Source: Rhodococcus sp. AW25M09 (GTDB lineage Bacteria > Actinomycetota > Actinomycetes > Mycobacteriales > Mycobacteriaceae). From it: a DNA stretch of 64,000 bases. Shown piece after piece: positions 9,172 to 17,952 of the stretch. A program made the position numbers and the translations under genes. The notes beneath the pieces were generated by a model. That model worked only from the letters and a program-made list of their open reading frames with translations, searched no databases and was not told the origin of the DNA. Within the stretch, counting starts at the first letter, position 1. The number at the start of each line of letters is the position of its first letter. Location of the stretch: contig NZ_CAPS01000009.1 in NCBI RefSeq assembly GCF_000333955.1, positions 62,001 to 126,000 on the forward strand, read 5' to 3'.

Positions 9172-9210
9172 CTCGGTGGTTGGGCGACGCTTAACTGCTC
9201 AACCACCGAG
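9172..9210. terminator. Stem-loop between convergent lasso precursor and cyclase genes
   Basis: CTCGGTGGTTG at 9172-9182 pairs perfectly with CAACCACCGAG at 9200-9210 around a 17-base loop. It lies four bases after the precursor stop and 14 bases before the end of the opposing cyclase gene, so it can act on both transcripts. No long T tract follows on either strand, which is common in high-GC actinobacteria. It could also stabilise the short precursor mRNA. Confidence 0.65.
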
Positions 9211-9223
9211 AACCCGGTTTCGC

Positions 9224-10459
9224 TCAACGTACGGAGTTGTGGCCATCACTCAGCCACGCTTGCTGCAACAGCATTGCTGATTGCAGTGTTACCAGGTTCT
9301 GCATCCAGGCGTCACGTAACCGGGACACGTCGACGTCCGGAGACTCAATCCCCGCTCCATCCCACTTAGCAGCAAAGCTTTTTGTGTCCTCACCGAACCT
9401 CGATCGGTTGAAGAACGCTTTACTCTCTCGATCAATAACGCTATCTGGCAACATTCCGTCAGACAACAGGCGCATACTTTGGCTACGCGATATACCGAAA
9501 TAGTCGATGTGACCAAACCACGAGTCGATAAACTGGAAATCCAGGAACGGATCCACGGGGATACAGTCGAAAAGTCCCGCTATTCGATCTCTAGTTTCCA
9601 ACGATACTTGCACCGCCCGCGTCTTCAGCTTTCTTCGCACTTCACTCTTCCATCCAAAATCATCATCAGCGGCCTGCTTGACGGAGGCGAAAAGTCCGTG
9701 AAGTGCGTCCTCCGTCAGCCAGGTAATGCCCGTCAGCATTGCGATTTCCTCCGCACCGATTGATCGCATGGATGGGAAAAGAGGTCTCACGACCCGCCTC
9801 ATAGAAGTGCGACCAGAATATTTCAATTCCGATATTGAGCGACGAAAACGGTAAGATCTAGAATTCGCGAACAATTCGTCTCCGAATTCGCCGGTTACGA
9901 GAGACCCTCCCGCGGCGAATTGGTAGTCGAACAAGCTTGCGCCCGAGGCCGGCGGGAAAAAAGGACGCCCATTCATGGTGAGCAGATCAGTAAGAGGCTT
10001 TCCTAGTATGTCGAACTCAGTCGTAACGTCGTTTGTTATCCATTCAACCGGGAGGTCCAGCAAACGCAGATGATCGACAACGCGGTGTTGCCACACCGTC
10101 TCCTGGGCATCGACGTCCTCAGCGGGGTAGCGATGCGTCAAGGCCACCGGCCCTGGCAATCCGTGCTTCTTCGCAACCATCGCAGCCCTGGCGAGGAGTA
10201 GAGATGAGTCTCGACCACCGGAGAATGTGATAACGCACGGAGACTTCGTGAGGGCGTTCAGCAGTATCGTGTCAAGCACCTGGATCGGATGATCGGAAGG
10301 CCCGCGCCGCATCGGTGGTGAATTCTCCTGGATCGAACTGTCTGACATGCCGATCGGAAATCCATATGCAATTTCCCTATCGGTCAACTCCGGCAGCATG
10401 CCTGTCGAACCGAGGTAATCCATAACTTGCGATCTCCATTCGTAGCTACCGATGAACAC
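9224..10459 (-). CDS. Lasso peptide macrolactam synthetase (asparagine synthase-related protein, C)
   Basis: Residues from about 70 form an asparagine-synthetase synthase domain: VITFSGGRDSSLLLA (PP-loop pyrophosphatase motif at 80-86), GSLVTGEFGDELFAN, and a long helical C-terminus. It would adenylate the Asp9 side chain of the precursor and close the ring on the Ala1 amine. At 411 residues it is clearly shorter than usual lasso cyclases, because the N-terminal glutaminase-like domain is not recognisable; only about 70 leading residues precede the PP-loop. The start at 10459 has no strong ribosome site and an ATG at residue 13 is an alternative. GC is low (27 of 60 in the line starting at 9421). 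It faces the precursor gene and diverges from B1. Confidence 0.85.
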   Translation of the reverse strand: MFIGSYEWRSQVMDYLGSTGMLPELTDREIAYGFPIGMSDSSIQENSPPMRRGPSDHPIQVLDTILLNALTKSPCVITFSGGRDSSLLLARAAMVAKKHGLPGPVALTHRYPAEDVDAQETVWQHRVVDHLRLLDLPVEWITNDVTTEFDILGKPLTDLLTMNGRPFFPPASGASLFDYQFAAGGSLVTGEFGDELFANSRSYRFRRSISELKYSGRTSMRRVVRPLFPSMRSIGAEEIAMLTGITWLTEDALHGLFASVKQAADDDFGWKSEVRRKLKTRAVQVSLETRDRIAGLFDCIPVDPFLDFQFIDSWFGHIDYFGISRSQSMRLLSDGMLPDSVIDRESKAFFNRSRFGEDTKSFAAKWDGAGIESPDVDVSRLRDAWMQNLVTLQSAMLLQQAWLSDGHNSVR

Positions 10460-10523
10460 CCGGTCGAGTCCGAAGATACTGTATCGTGAACCGACACGAA
10501 TTCGCCATCAGATGGGGTCAGCC

Positions 10524-10778
10524 ATGCAACTTCGCTCTCAAGATCTCGCCGTCAGCCAGTTGGATGACGAGACAGTACTTCTCGATCTGCGTAAATCATC
10601 GTACATATCGATCAAAGGGTCTGGCGTCGAGCTTGTTCGGCTCCTCAGCGACAACAGAAGCGAGACGGACCTAGTCTCAGCCCTCGTTGCAAAATTCGAT
10701 GTGGGCGAAGCACAAGCAGCCACCGACGTGCGACAATTTTTGGACGGAATGCGTGATCGCGGCCTTCTCGACGAGTAG
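10524..10778 (+). CDS. PqqD-like lasso peptide leader-binding protein (B1)
   Basis: An 84-residue PqqD-fold protein: RSQDLAVSQLDDETVLLDLRKSSYISI forms the expected strands and FLDGMRDRGLLDE the terminal helix. In lasso systems this RiPP recognition element binds the leader (around the YxxPxL motif) and presents the precursor to B2 and C. The frame is open to 10452 with several upstream ATGs, but family proteins begin close to the MQLRSQDL position and GGGG lies upstream. The leader would overlap the 5' end of the divergent cyclase gene if an earlier start were used. Ends 12 bases before the ABC gene that faces it. Confidence 0.88.
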   Translation: MQLRSQDLAVSQLDDETVLLDLRKSSYISIKGSGVELVRLLSDNRSETDLVSALVAKFDVGEAQAATDVRQFLDGMRDRGLLDE

Positions 10779-10790
10779 TTTGACCGAGAG

Positions 10791-12569
10791 TCAATCGAAT
10801 GTGGAAGACTGCAAACGAAAAAGCGTAGAATACTCCCCCGCTTGCGCCATCAAATCTTCGTGTGTCCCGCTCTCGGTTATCCGACCCTCATGCATGACGT
10901 AAATTGTGTCCGCCAACCGCGCGCTCGAAATTCGATGAGTAATCAATACTGCTGTTTTTCCGAATAGCGTCTCGCGCATCTGTTGAAACAAGGCGTATTC
11001 GGCACGTGGGTCGAGAGACGCACTGGGCTCGTCGAGAATGACCATCGGCGCGTCTCGATACAGAGTTCGCGCAATGGCAATCCGTTGCCATTGGCCTCCA
11101 GATAGATCGGATCCTGGCTCGAAGATATTGCCGAGTAGCGTGTCGAGACCGTCAGGTAACTTCGCCGCAAACTCCGTGGCACCCGCCTTGGACAGGACAG
11201 AATGCACCCTCTCATCCAAATCGGCGTCACCGAAATCTGACAGTGCTACATTTTCGACAACACTCAAATGATACTCGACAAAGTCTTGAAACAAACATGC
11301 AACAGAAGCAGTGACAATCTGAGTGTCCCCCAGTTCCTCGCCGTTCCATAAATAGCGTCCAGATAGTGGCGAATAGAGACCTGCCAACACTTTTGCCAAC
11401 GTAGTCTTTCCGGATCCATTGGAACCGACCAACGCGATAACTTCACCAGGTCTAATTGCAAGGTTTATGTCTTGTAAAGCAGCGGTGTTCGATTCCGGAT
11501 ACATGAATGCGATGTTCTCGAGGCGTACGGCAGGTGGGGCGTCCTGACGTACCGTGAGAGGAATCTCGCGCGAGTATTCACGCACGAACTCTTGATGGTC
11601 CTTGAGAAAAGGAACAGCCTCGGCCAACGTACCAACTGAGGAGAACGCGGTGGAAAACTGAGACGCCAGCAACCTGGACCCAACGGCCGCTGCAGCCGCC
11701 GAAGACACGCTCAGGTCACCGTCAGAAACAAGTAGAAACACGTACCCGAGCGCCAAAGCCAGAGCAACACTGTTGATAATTGCAGTCGCGACGGCGTCGA
11801 ACTGTCGAGATCGAGCTGCATTCTTCAGCCTGACGAAGTAGTCGGTGTTGAGGGCAGTTTGACGGGCACTGAGAAAATCTGCGGTTTCGAATGATCGCAA
11901 CTCTGCGGCATTCGGCTTCATCCCCATCAGCATTCGGATATACGAACGCCGTCGGTCGATCACATTTGCTCCAGTAGCGAACTGGAACTCCGTCCTACTG
12001 GAACGTGCGGCAAAGTACAGCGAGGGAATACCTGACATCAATATCAACGCAACGAGGAGCGGATTGATCGTGGCGAGCGCGATACACATACTGCCCGCTC
12101 CGATCACGCCCCCGAAAAGTGAGGACATCGCCGTCACCGTCTGCAAAGGTCGCGTCAGCGCGTTCTGCTGAATCCGTTCCAATGTCCCCAGAAAGTCGGG
12201 TGACTCGTACAACTCGAGTTCTACCGTAGTCGTCACAGACTGGAGATCCGACCACAGACGTTGAGACACACGTTCGCCCAGAACTCGCTGTTGCTGAACC
12301 TGGATCGCCGCGATGGACGAGACACCCGCAGTACAGACCGCAAGCAAAACCAGCGGAGCAACCAATCGCAACCCTCTGCCGGTCTCTGACGCAAGCAGAG
12401 CGTCCAGAGCGAGTTTGCTGGCAAATACAACGAGGACCGCCAGTGCAGCGCTCAAAATTTGTAACACGAATGTGAAGGACGCACCCCGCCGATCCGACTC
12501 GAAGACCGTTCTCACAGCGGTGACAATGTATCGGAGTCCACCGATTTTCTTGATGCGCGAGTCACCCAT
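10791..12569 (-). CDS. ABC transporter, fused membrane and ATPase domains (lasso exporter/immunity, D)
   Basis: A 592-residue half-transporter. The first about 330 residues hold some six membrane helices (FVLQILSAALAVLVVFASKL and others). The ATPase domain has Walker A ALVGSNGSGKTTLAK, Q-loop region SVACLFQDFVEYHLS, signature DLSGGQWQRIAIARTL, Walker B MVILDEPSASLD and H-loop VLITHRISS. It probably works as a homodimer exporting the mature lasso peptide and giving self-protection. No C39 peptidase domain is present, as expected when B2 cuts the leader. The nucleotidyltransferase gene upstream on the same strand ends about 40 bases before it, so they are probably co-transcribed. Confidence 0.9.
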   Translation of the reverse strand: MGDSRIKKIGGLRYIVTAVRTVFESDRRGASFTFVLQILSAALAVLVVFASKLALDALLASETGRGLRLVAPLVLLAVCTAGVSSIAAIQVQQQRVLGERVSQRLWSDLQSVTTTVELELYESPDFLGTLERIQQNALTRPLQTVTAMSSLFGGVIGAGSMCIALATINPLLVALILMSGIPSLYFAARSSRTEFQFATGANVIDRRRSYIRMLMGMKPNAAELRSFETADFLSARQTALNTDYFVRLKNAARSRQFDAVATAIINSVALALALGYVFLLVSDGDLSVSSAAAAAVGSRLLASQFSTAFSSVGTLAEAVPFLKDHQEFVREYSREIPLTVRQDAPPAVRLENIAFMYPESNTAALQDINLAIRPGEVIALVGSNGSGKTTLAKVLAGLYSPLSGRYLWNGEELGDTQIVTASVACLFQDFVEYHLSVVENVALSDFGDADLDERVHSVLSKAGATEFAAKLPDGLDTLLGNIFEPGSDLSGGQWQRIAIARTLYRDAPMVILDEPSASLDPRAEYALFQQMRETLFGKTAVLITHRISSARLADTIYVMHEGRITESGTHEDLMAQAGEYSTLFRLQSSTFD

Positions 12570-12611
12570 ACAGCAGCCGTCTCGACCACAATCCTGCCAA
12601 CGCCACGTTGA

Positions 12612-13508
12612 TCACAACCCTGTGCCCTTTCGGTACCGCGCATAATCGCGAACAGCTGCCCGCAAGTCTGCAACTCCGCGACCTGCTCGCCGAAGTCTCG
12701 ACATCGGCGGTGACAGCCGAATCAGACTATTCGATCGGTCACCGAAATCGATGGCGCGGGAACTCGGCCATAGCGCGGCTGCGAGCAGGCCGGCCTTCTT
12801 ACTCCACGGTGCCGTCGATATCTGGATGAACCAGAAACTGGTGCGCGTCGTCGCGACCTGGCGCATCCGCCAGTCGGGTGAGGGTTCCTCGACAGCAGAA
12901 GCAGTGACGTCCAGCCCTACATCCGCGAAAAACTTGGAGGTCGACCGCAGCACTTTCCACTCTGCCGCCAAGAGAAATAGGGGCTGAACTCGATGCGCTT
13001 CAGTTGCTTCGACAAGCTCCCGATACTCGAGGGCCCGCAACAGCTCTCGGTCGGCGGACACTTCTCCGGTCTCGGGCCGGAGGGCGTGCATGGCCGCAAT
13101 CAACGTGTGGGCGAGAACATTCGGTACGACAACGTGTTTACCGCCGATTGCCCTCCGTTCGGTGTTGGCCCACAACACCTCGAACGACTCGTGCGGCTGC
13201 AAATCCGACCCAGGAAAGTAGTGGTGCGCATCGACCTCGACGCCCATCACGTCATTCCTGAGAGTCGTCGAATGCCACAGTGCCAACGCCGGGTCACGGC
13301 GGCCGAAGCCCATCGCTTCCAGCCGCACGATGAACGCGGGCATGTCGTGCGGGGCGACCCAGACGTCCACATCGACCGAAGCCACTCTTGTTCGCAGACC
13401 CTGCGCCTGTAGCGTCGTTCCCTTGATGAACACACACCGGAGCCCTGACTTCTCCGCGACGTCGGCAATCAGCGGGTAGACGAGCTCCATGATGTGCTCT
13501 CGCTGCAT
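12612..13508 (-). CDS. Nucleotidyltransferase family protein (NTP_transf_5-like) of the lasso locus
   Basis: About 298 residues with LRCVFIKGTTLQAQGL, followed by SVDVDVWVAPHDMPAF, the DxD metal site of the minimal nucleotidyltransferase fold, then EVDAHHYFPG and VPNVLAHTLIAAMHAL. The family recurs in kinase-containing lasso clusters; in the pseudomycoidin system a homologue is reported to decorate the phosphorylated serine, though I recall this only in outline. A role in tailoring the peptide is inferred from position. The frame also opens from a TTG at 13574; 13508 (ATG) is preferred on family length, and 13490 is a further option. It precedes the ABC gene on the same strand. Confidence 0.75.
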   Translation of the reverse strand: MQREHIMELVYPLIADVAEKSGLRCVFIKGTTLQAQGLRTRVASVDVDVWVAPHDMPAFIVRLEAMGFGRRDPALALWHSTTLRNDVMGVEVDAHHYFPGSDLQPHESFEVLWANTERRAIGGKHVVVPNVLAHTLIAAMHALRPETGEVSADRELLRALEYRELVEATEAHRVQPLFLLAAEWKVLRSTSKFFADVGLDVTASAVEEPSPDWRMRQVATTRTSFWFIQISTAPWSKKAGLLAAALWPSSRAIDFGDRSNSLIRLSPPMSRLRRAGRGVADLRAAVRDYARYRKGTGL

Positions 13509-13695
13509 CGGTCGCGCTTTCTGATCAGAGCCTGCAATCTGATTGCGGCCGCTGGCAAACTTGACAGTTCCCAACTGAGCCTAGTGTGTAAGCCCAACAA
13601 TCTCGCGCAGTGCGTCCCCGCGCCTTAGGCCAGTACGATTGGGCGGGCGCTAAGATTCGACAGGTGCGCCAAGGTCTATACAGTTCTGTCGGGCG

Positions 13696-14238
13696 ATGAC
13701 GCTGAGAAGGCTGGCTGCGGTGGCCGGACTGTGTGTAGGTGCGTTCTCGATCAGCGGCTATTTCTTGTTTACGAACGCCGGCTACGACGAGCCGGCTGCA
13801 GTGGACGCCATTGTGGTTCTCGGCGGCGATCAAGACGGCAGAATCGACTACGCTCTGCGCCTCGCAGCAGAGGGGCTCACCGACACAGTTGTCGTTTCGG
13901 ACCCACAAGGTGCCAGCGATTCGAGAGAGCCCAGCCGTTGCCCTGAGCCGAGCGATAAAGTGCGGATTCTCTGCTTTGTCCCCGACCCGCTGACCACGCG
14001 AGGCGAGGCCATCTACGCGAATCAGCTGTCTCGCGAGAATGGTTGGACACACGTGTTGGTCATCACCTGGCGCTATCACTTGCCGCGTGCGGGCTACATT
14101 TTCGGCCAATGCTTCGACGGAACGACGACGATGGTTCCCGTCGCCCTGACCTACCAATATTCGATTCCCCGTTGGCTTGCCGAATACGCGTACCAGTATG
14201 TGGGATACACGAAAGCCTTCATTCAGGGAAGGTGCTGA
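13696..14238 (+). CDS. YdcF/SanA-type DUF218 membrane-anchored protein
   Basis: Begins with one hydrophobic segment (LAAVAGLCVGAFSISGYFLF), then the DUF218 features AAVDAIVVLGGDQDGRIDYALRLA, TTRGEAIYANQLSREN and HVLVITWRYHLPRAGYIFGQCF. About 180 residues, typical of the ElyC/SanA/YdcF group, whose members act in envelope integrity or polymer synthesis; the biochemical reaction is not settled. The catalytic domain is expected outside the membrane. It stands alone on the plus strand between the lasso nucleotidyltransferase and fcl. It could belong to either neighbouring system; I favour the EPS locus. Its last codons form the first arm of an inverted repeat (14207-14254). Confidence 0.8.
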   Translation: MTLRRLAAVAGLCVGAFSISGYFLFTNAGYDEPAAVDAIVVLGGDQDGRIDYALRLAAEGLTDTVVVSDPQGASDSREPSRCPEPSDKVRILCFVPDPLTTRGEAIYANQLSRENGWTHVLVITWRYHLPRAGYIFGQCFDGTTTMVPVALTYQYSIPRWLAEYAYQYVGYTKAFIQGRC

Positions 14239-14254
14239 ACGAAGGCTTTCGTGT
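14207..14254. terminator. Perfect 14-bp inverted repeat between convergent genes
   Basis: ACACGAAAGCCTTC at 14207-14220 pairs with GAAGGCTTTCGTGT at 14241-14254 around a 20-base loop. The left arm lies within the last codons of the DUF218 gene and the right arm in the gap before fcl, which is transcribed toward it. A bidirectional terminator is the simplest reading. The geometry closely matches that of the repeat at 39939-39988. Confidence 0.65.
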
Positions 14255-14302
14255 GAGATGCAGACACGGTCTCGAGTTCCGCGAGGCCGGCCTTTGCTTC
14301 GG

Positions 14303-15289
14303 CTACGTTCGGACGCTGTCGACGTGCTCTCGATACCACTCGACCGTTGAAGCAATTCCCGCTTCCAAGTCGATCTGCGGCTTCCATCCCGCATCCCGCA
14401 GCTTGTTCACGTCGAGCAGTTTCTGCGGCGTTCCGTCCGGCTTGGATGTGTCCCACTCGGTTTCACCCTCGTAGCCCACGGCCGAGGCGACGATGCCGGC
14501 GATCTCCTTGATCGTCGCGTCCTCGCCGGTACCGACATTCACTTGATCGGGACCGTCATAGTGCTCCAGCAAATGGATACACGCAGCTGCCATATCGTCG
14601 ACGTGCAAGAACTCTCGTCGCGGGGAGCCACTGCCCCAGTTGGTCACCGTCTCGATGCCGTCGCGGCGAGCCTCGTCGTAACGACGGATGAGAGCAGGCA
14701 GGACGTGCGAACCCTTCGGTGAAAAGTTGTCGCCCGGGCCGTACAAATTGGTCGGCATCGCCGAAATCCACGGCAAGCCGTACTGCTTGCGTACCGACTG
14801 AATCTGCAGGATGCCTGCGATCTTGGCGATGGCGTACGCATCGTTGGTCGGCTCGAGGTGCCCGGTGAGGAGGTACTCCTCCTTGATCGGCTGAGGAGCC
14901 AGCTTGGGATAGATGCACGAAGACCCGAGGAACAACACTCGCTGAACGTTCTGTGCGAGAGCAGCATCCAGCACGTTCACCTGAATTCTCAGATTGTCCG
15001 AGAGGAAGTCGACCGGGTACGTGCTGTTGGCCAGGATGCCGCCCACCTTGGCTGCAGCCAACACCACTGTCTTCGGCTTGGTCGCCTCGAAGAACGTGAA
15101 GACTGCATCACGGTCCTTGAGATCCAGCTCCGACGACGATCGACCGATCAAGTCACTGAATCCCGACGCTTCGAGCTGACGCCAGATAGCCGAGCCCACC
15201 AGACCGCGGTGCCCCGCCACATAGAGTGGAGCGTCACGATCGAGCGGACCTGGCGTGTAGTCGGGTCCGGTCGATTCACCTGCTGTCAT
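14303..15289 (-). CDS. fcl: GDP-L-fucose synthase
   Basis: A short-chain dehydrogenase/reductase-fold epimerase-reductase of about 328 residues that converts GDP-4-keto-6-deoxy-D-mannose to GDP-L-fucose with NADPH. Visible features are the Rossmann glycine motif VAGHRGLVGSA, VVLAAAKVGGI, FLGSSCIYPKLAPQPI with the catalytic Ser/Cys, YAIAKIAG (YxxxK), and NLYGPGDNF. The start at 15289 lies five bases after the gmd stop, so the two steps of GDP-fucose synthesis are coupled; an upstream ATG would run into gmd. Together with gmd it shows that this strain can put fucose in its polysaccharide. Confidence 0.95.
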   Translation of the reverse strand: MTAGESTGPDYTPGPLDRDAPLYVAGHRGLVGSAIWRQLEASGFSDLIGRSSSELDLKDRDAVFTFFEATKPKTVVLAAAKVGGILANSTYPVDFLSDNLRIQVNVLDAALAQNVQRVLFLGSSCIYPKLAPQPIKEEYLLTGHLEPTNDAYAIAKIAGILQIQSVRKQYGLPWISAMPTNLYGPGDNFSPKGSHVLPALIRRYDEARRDGIETVTNWGSGSPRREFLHVDDMAAACIHLLEHYDGPDQVNVGTGEDATIKEIAGIVASAVGYEGETEWDTSKPDGTPQKLLDVNKLRDAGWKPQIDLEAGIASTVEWYREHVDSVRT

Positions 15290-15294
15290 GGAAT

Positions 15295-16317
15295 TCACGC
15301 CCAATCCGGCAGCGACGGGCGGTCGATCCACGGGCGACCCTCGTGCTCGAGTGCTGCGATGTCGGCATCCACCATGATCTTCGCCAGTTCCGGGGTGTGC
15401 ACCGTAGCCTTCCAGCCGAGCTTCTCCTCAGCCTTGCTGGCGTCACCGACGAGTGCGTCGACCTCGGTGGGTCGGAGATACCGCTCGTCGAACTTGACGT
15501 GCTTCTCCCAGTCCAGGCCGGCCCGCTCGAATGCAACTACCAGGAAGTCCTTCACGGAGAAGTTGCCGCCGGTCGCGAGAACGAAGTCGTCCGGCTCGTC
15601 GGCCTGCAGCATGCGCCACATGCCCTCCACGTACTCGGGTGCGTAGCCCCAGTCTCGGATGGCGTCCAGGTTGCCCATGTAGACGTTCTGCTCGAGCCCC
15701 GCCTTGATGCGTGCTACGGCACGCGTGATCTTGCGGGTAACGAAGGTTTCGCCGCGTCGCGGTGACTCGTGATTGAAGAGGATGCCATTGACGGCGAAGA
15801 TGCCGTACGCCTCGCGGTAGTTCTTGGTGACCCAGTAGGCGTAGACCTTCGCCGCGCCGTATGGGGAGCGTGGGTAGAACGGAGTCTCTTCGTTCTGAGG
15901 CGGCGGAGTTGCCCCGAACATTTCGGAGCTCGACGCCTGATAGAAGCGGCACTGCAGGCCCGCCAAGCGCACTGCCTCCAGCAGTCGGATGGAACCGATG
16001 CCCGTGGTGTTGCCGGTGTGTTCCGGCTCGTCGAAGCTCACCCGGACGTGCGACTGAGCACCCAGGTTGTAGACCTCATCCGGCTGGATCTCGGTGAGGA
16101 GGGTGACCAGACGAGCGCCGTCACTCAAGTCGCCGTAATGCAGGAAAAGCTTGGCGTCCGTCTCGTGCGGGTCCTGGTACAGGTGCTCGATGCGGGACGT
16201 GTTGAACGTCGACGACCGACGAATCAGGCCGTGCACCTCGTAACCCTTGTTGAGCAGCAACTCCGCAAGATATGAACCGTCCTGGCCGGTGATGCCGGTA
16301 ATCAACGCGCGTTTCAT
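15295..16317 (-). CDS. gmd: GDP-mannose 4,6-dehydratase
   Basis: About 340 residues starting [22 protein letters not shown], the NADP-binding motif of Gmd. It continues with [53 protein letters not shown] (catalytic Thr/Ser-Glu region), and [13 protein letters not shown] with YxxxK. It dehydrates GDP-D-mannose to the 4-keto-6-deoxy sugar used by Fcl. The ATG at 16317 begins the Rossmann strand; the frame is open to 16380 without a better site. It probably forms a two-gene transcript with fcl, downstream of the sugar transferase gene. Confidence 0.96.
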   Translation of the reverse strand: MKRALITGITGQDGSYLAELLLNKGYEVHGLIRRSSTFNTSRIEHLYQDPHETDAKLFLHYGDLSDGARLVTLLTEIQPDEVYNLGAQSHVRVSFDEPEHTGNTTGIGSIRLLEAVRLAGLQCRFYQASSSEMFGATPPPQNEETPFYPRSPYGAAKVYAYWVTKNYREAYGIFAVNGILFNHESPRRGETFVTRKITRAVARIKAGLEQNVYMGNLDAIRDWGYAPEYVEGMWRMLQADEPDDFVLATGGNFSVKDFLVVAFERAGLDWEKHVKFDERYLRPTEVDALVGDASKAEEKLGWKATVHTPELAKIMVDADIAALEHEGRPWIDRPSLPDWA

Positions 16318-16440
16318 CGTTTCCACTCTTTCTAGGATCAGTGCCTGATTCCGATATGCAATGAGCTGGGTGCAATTCAACCAGTTTTCGGTGCCACCGC
16401 ACCTGATGGACCCCGGTGCTGCGGTTCGGCACGCTGTTGC

Positions 16441-17952
16441 TCAATACGCCCCGTCGCTTCCGGCAACCGCCTTCAACGTCTTGGCGATGATCAGCAGATC
16501 GCCCACCATCGACCAATTCTCGACGTAGGAAAGATCCAGTCGGACAGCCTCTTCCCACGACAGATCGGATCTCCCACTGACCTGCCACAAACCTGTGACC
16601 CCCGGCTTGACCAGCAACCGCCGACGAACCTCACCGTCGTAGGTCTCGACCTCCCGGCGCAAGGGGGGCCGCGGCCCCACCGCGCTCATGTCGCGCTTGA
16701 GAACGTTGATGAACTGCGGAAGTTCGTCGAGACTGAACCGCCGCAAGATCTTGCCGACGGACGTCACACGGGGATCGTCACGCATCTTGAACAGAATCCC
16801 GCCGGCACCTTCGTTTTGATCGAGCAGGTGGGCGACCTGCTTATCCGCGTCGACAGTCATACTGCGGAACTTGATCATCGAAAACGGCTTGCCATCGATG
16901 CCCATCCGCTCGGATCTGTAGAACACCGGGCCGCGACTCGTGCTCTTGACTGCGATCGCGACTACCAACATGATCGGCGAAATCAGAATGAGCACCGCTG
17001 CCGCGAACGTCAGATCGAACGCGGTCTTGCTGAAGCGAGTCGCTCCGTTGTACTGAGGCTTCTCCACGTGGATCAATGGGAAGCCGGCGACGGGCCGCAT
17101 GATTAACCGGGGACCCGCCACGTCGACAACTCCGGGCGCGACCACCAGGTCGACGTGTTTTTTCTCGAGGTCCCAGATCATTTTGCGGATACCTTCATTG
17201 CCCAGATGCTCGGTGGCAGTAACAGCAACGGTGTCCGCCCCGGACTCTTCGATCGCCGCCAGTACATCGTTCTCGTCGCCTAGAACTGGAATATCGACAT
17301 CGTCGAGATGTACTCGGCCGTCAGCTGGTGCCTCGTATCCGGGCATGCAGATTCCGACCACCGAATAACCTGCTGAAGGCGCTCGCGCGAACGACTGAGC
17401 CATGGATACGGCGGCCTCACGGCTACCGACGATGAGAACAGATGTCTGGTAGTCGCCCCTGCTGCGAAAACTCGCGACAGTCTTGCGCCAAACCCAGCGG
17501 CTGACAAGCAGAGCCATGAGGCCGACCGGCAGCGCGATAGCCAGGTACAAGCGGGCGAATTCGATCCGAAACAACAAGGACACGATCGCAATTACACCGA
17601 ACAGCCGAAAAGTCGCGGAGACAATCCGGCGATACTCTTCCGCCCCGTTTCCGATCACCCGCGGGGATCGAGTGCGGAATATGCCGAGGAATGTCAGCCA
17701 TAGCCCCGCGAGCGCCACGGACACGCTGGTGTAGACAGTCGTTCCTGAGAGCCCAGACTCCTCGACGATCCCGAACCGTACAAGTTGAGCCAGCGCAACG
17801 GCAAAAACGACCGCCAGTACATCGGTCACACGCAGCTGAGCAATGTACTGAGCTTCCCATATGTGACGTGCTGTGAGAGTTCGGATGTTCGACCTCCGGG
17901 ACCACGAGGGCGATCTCCCCGTAGATCGTTGTGCCGACCCAACTATAGCCAC
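16441..17952 (-). CDS. Initiating sugar-phosphate transferase (polyprenyl glycosylphosphotransferase), copy 1
   Basis: About 503 residues: four N-terminal membrane helices, a central Rossmann-like CoA-binding-type domain (VLIVGSREAAVSMAQSF), a fifth helix (FAAAVLILISPIMLVVAIAVK) and the bacterial sugar transferase domain with GPVFYRSERMGIDGKPF, IKFRSM, RFSLDELPQFINVLKRDMSAVGPRPPL and TGLWQVSGRSDLSW. It loads the first sugar-1-phosphate on undecaprenyl or decaprenyl phosphate. The GTG start at 17952 follows GGGGGAGGAGGG; the longer frame to 18045 has no such site. It is very similar throughout to the gene at 19881 and less so to that at 24938. Confidence 0.92.
   Translation of the reverse strand: MAIVGSAQRSTGRSPSWSRRSNIRTLTARHIWEAQYIAQLRVTDVLAVVFAVALAQLVRFGIVEESGLSGTTVYTSVSVALAGLWLTFLGIFRTRSPRVIGNGAEEYRRIVSATFRLFGVIAIVSLLFRIEFARLYLAIALPVGLMALLVSRWVWRKTVASFRSRGDYQTSVLIVGSREAAVSMAQSFARAPSAGYSVVGICMPGYEAPADGRVHLDDVDIPVLGDENDVLAAIEESGADTVAVTATEHLGNEGIRKMIWDLEKKHVDLVVAPGVVDVAGPRLIMRPVAGFPLIHVEKPQYNGATRFSKTAFDLTFAAAVLILISPIMLVVAIAVKSTSRGPVFYRSERMGIDGKPFSMIKFRSMTVDADKQVAHLLDQNEGAGGILFKMRDDPRVTSVGKILRRFSLDELPQFINVLKRDMSAVGPRPPLRREVETYDGEVRRRLLVKPGVTGLWQVSGRSDLSWEEAVRLDLSYVENWSMVGDLLIIAKTLKAVAGSDGAY

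Noticed and set aside
13696-14238. DUF218 protein as a lasso tailoring or immunity gene
   Set aside because: It is on the other strand from the nucleotidyltransferase, with its own start, and the family is a general envelope protein; there is no positive sign of a lasso role.
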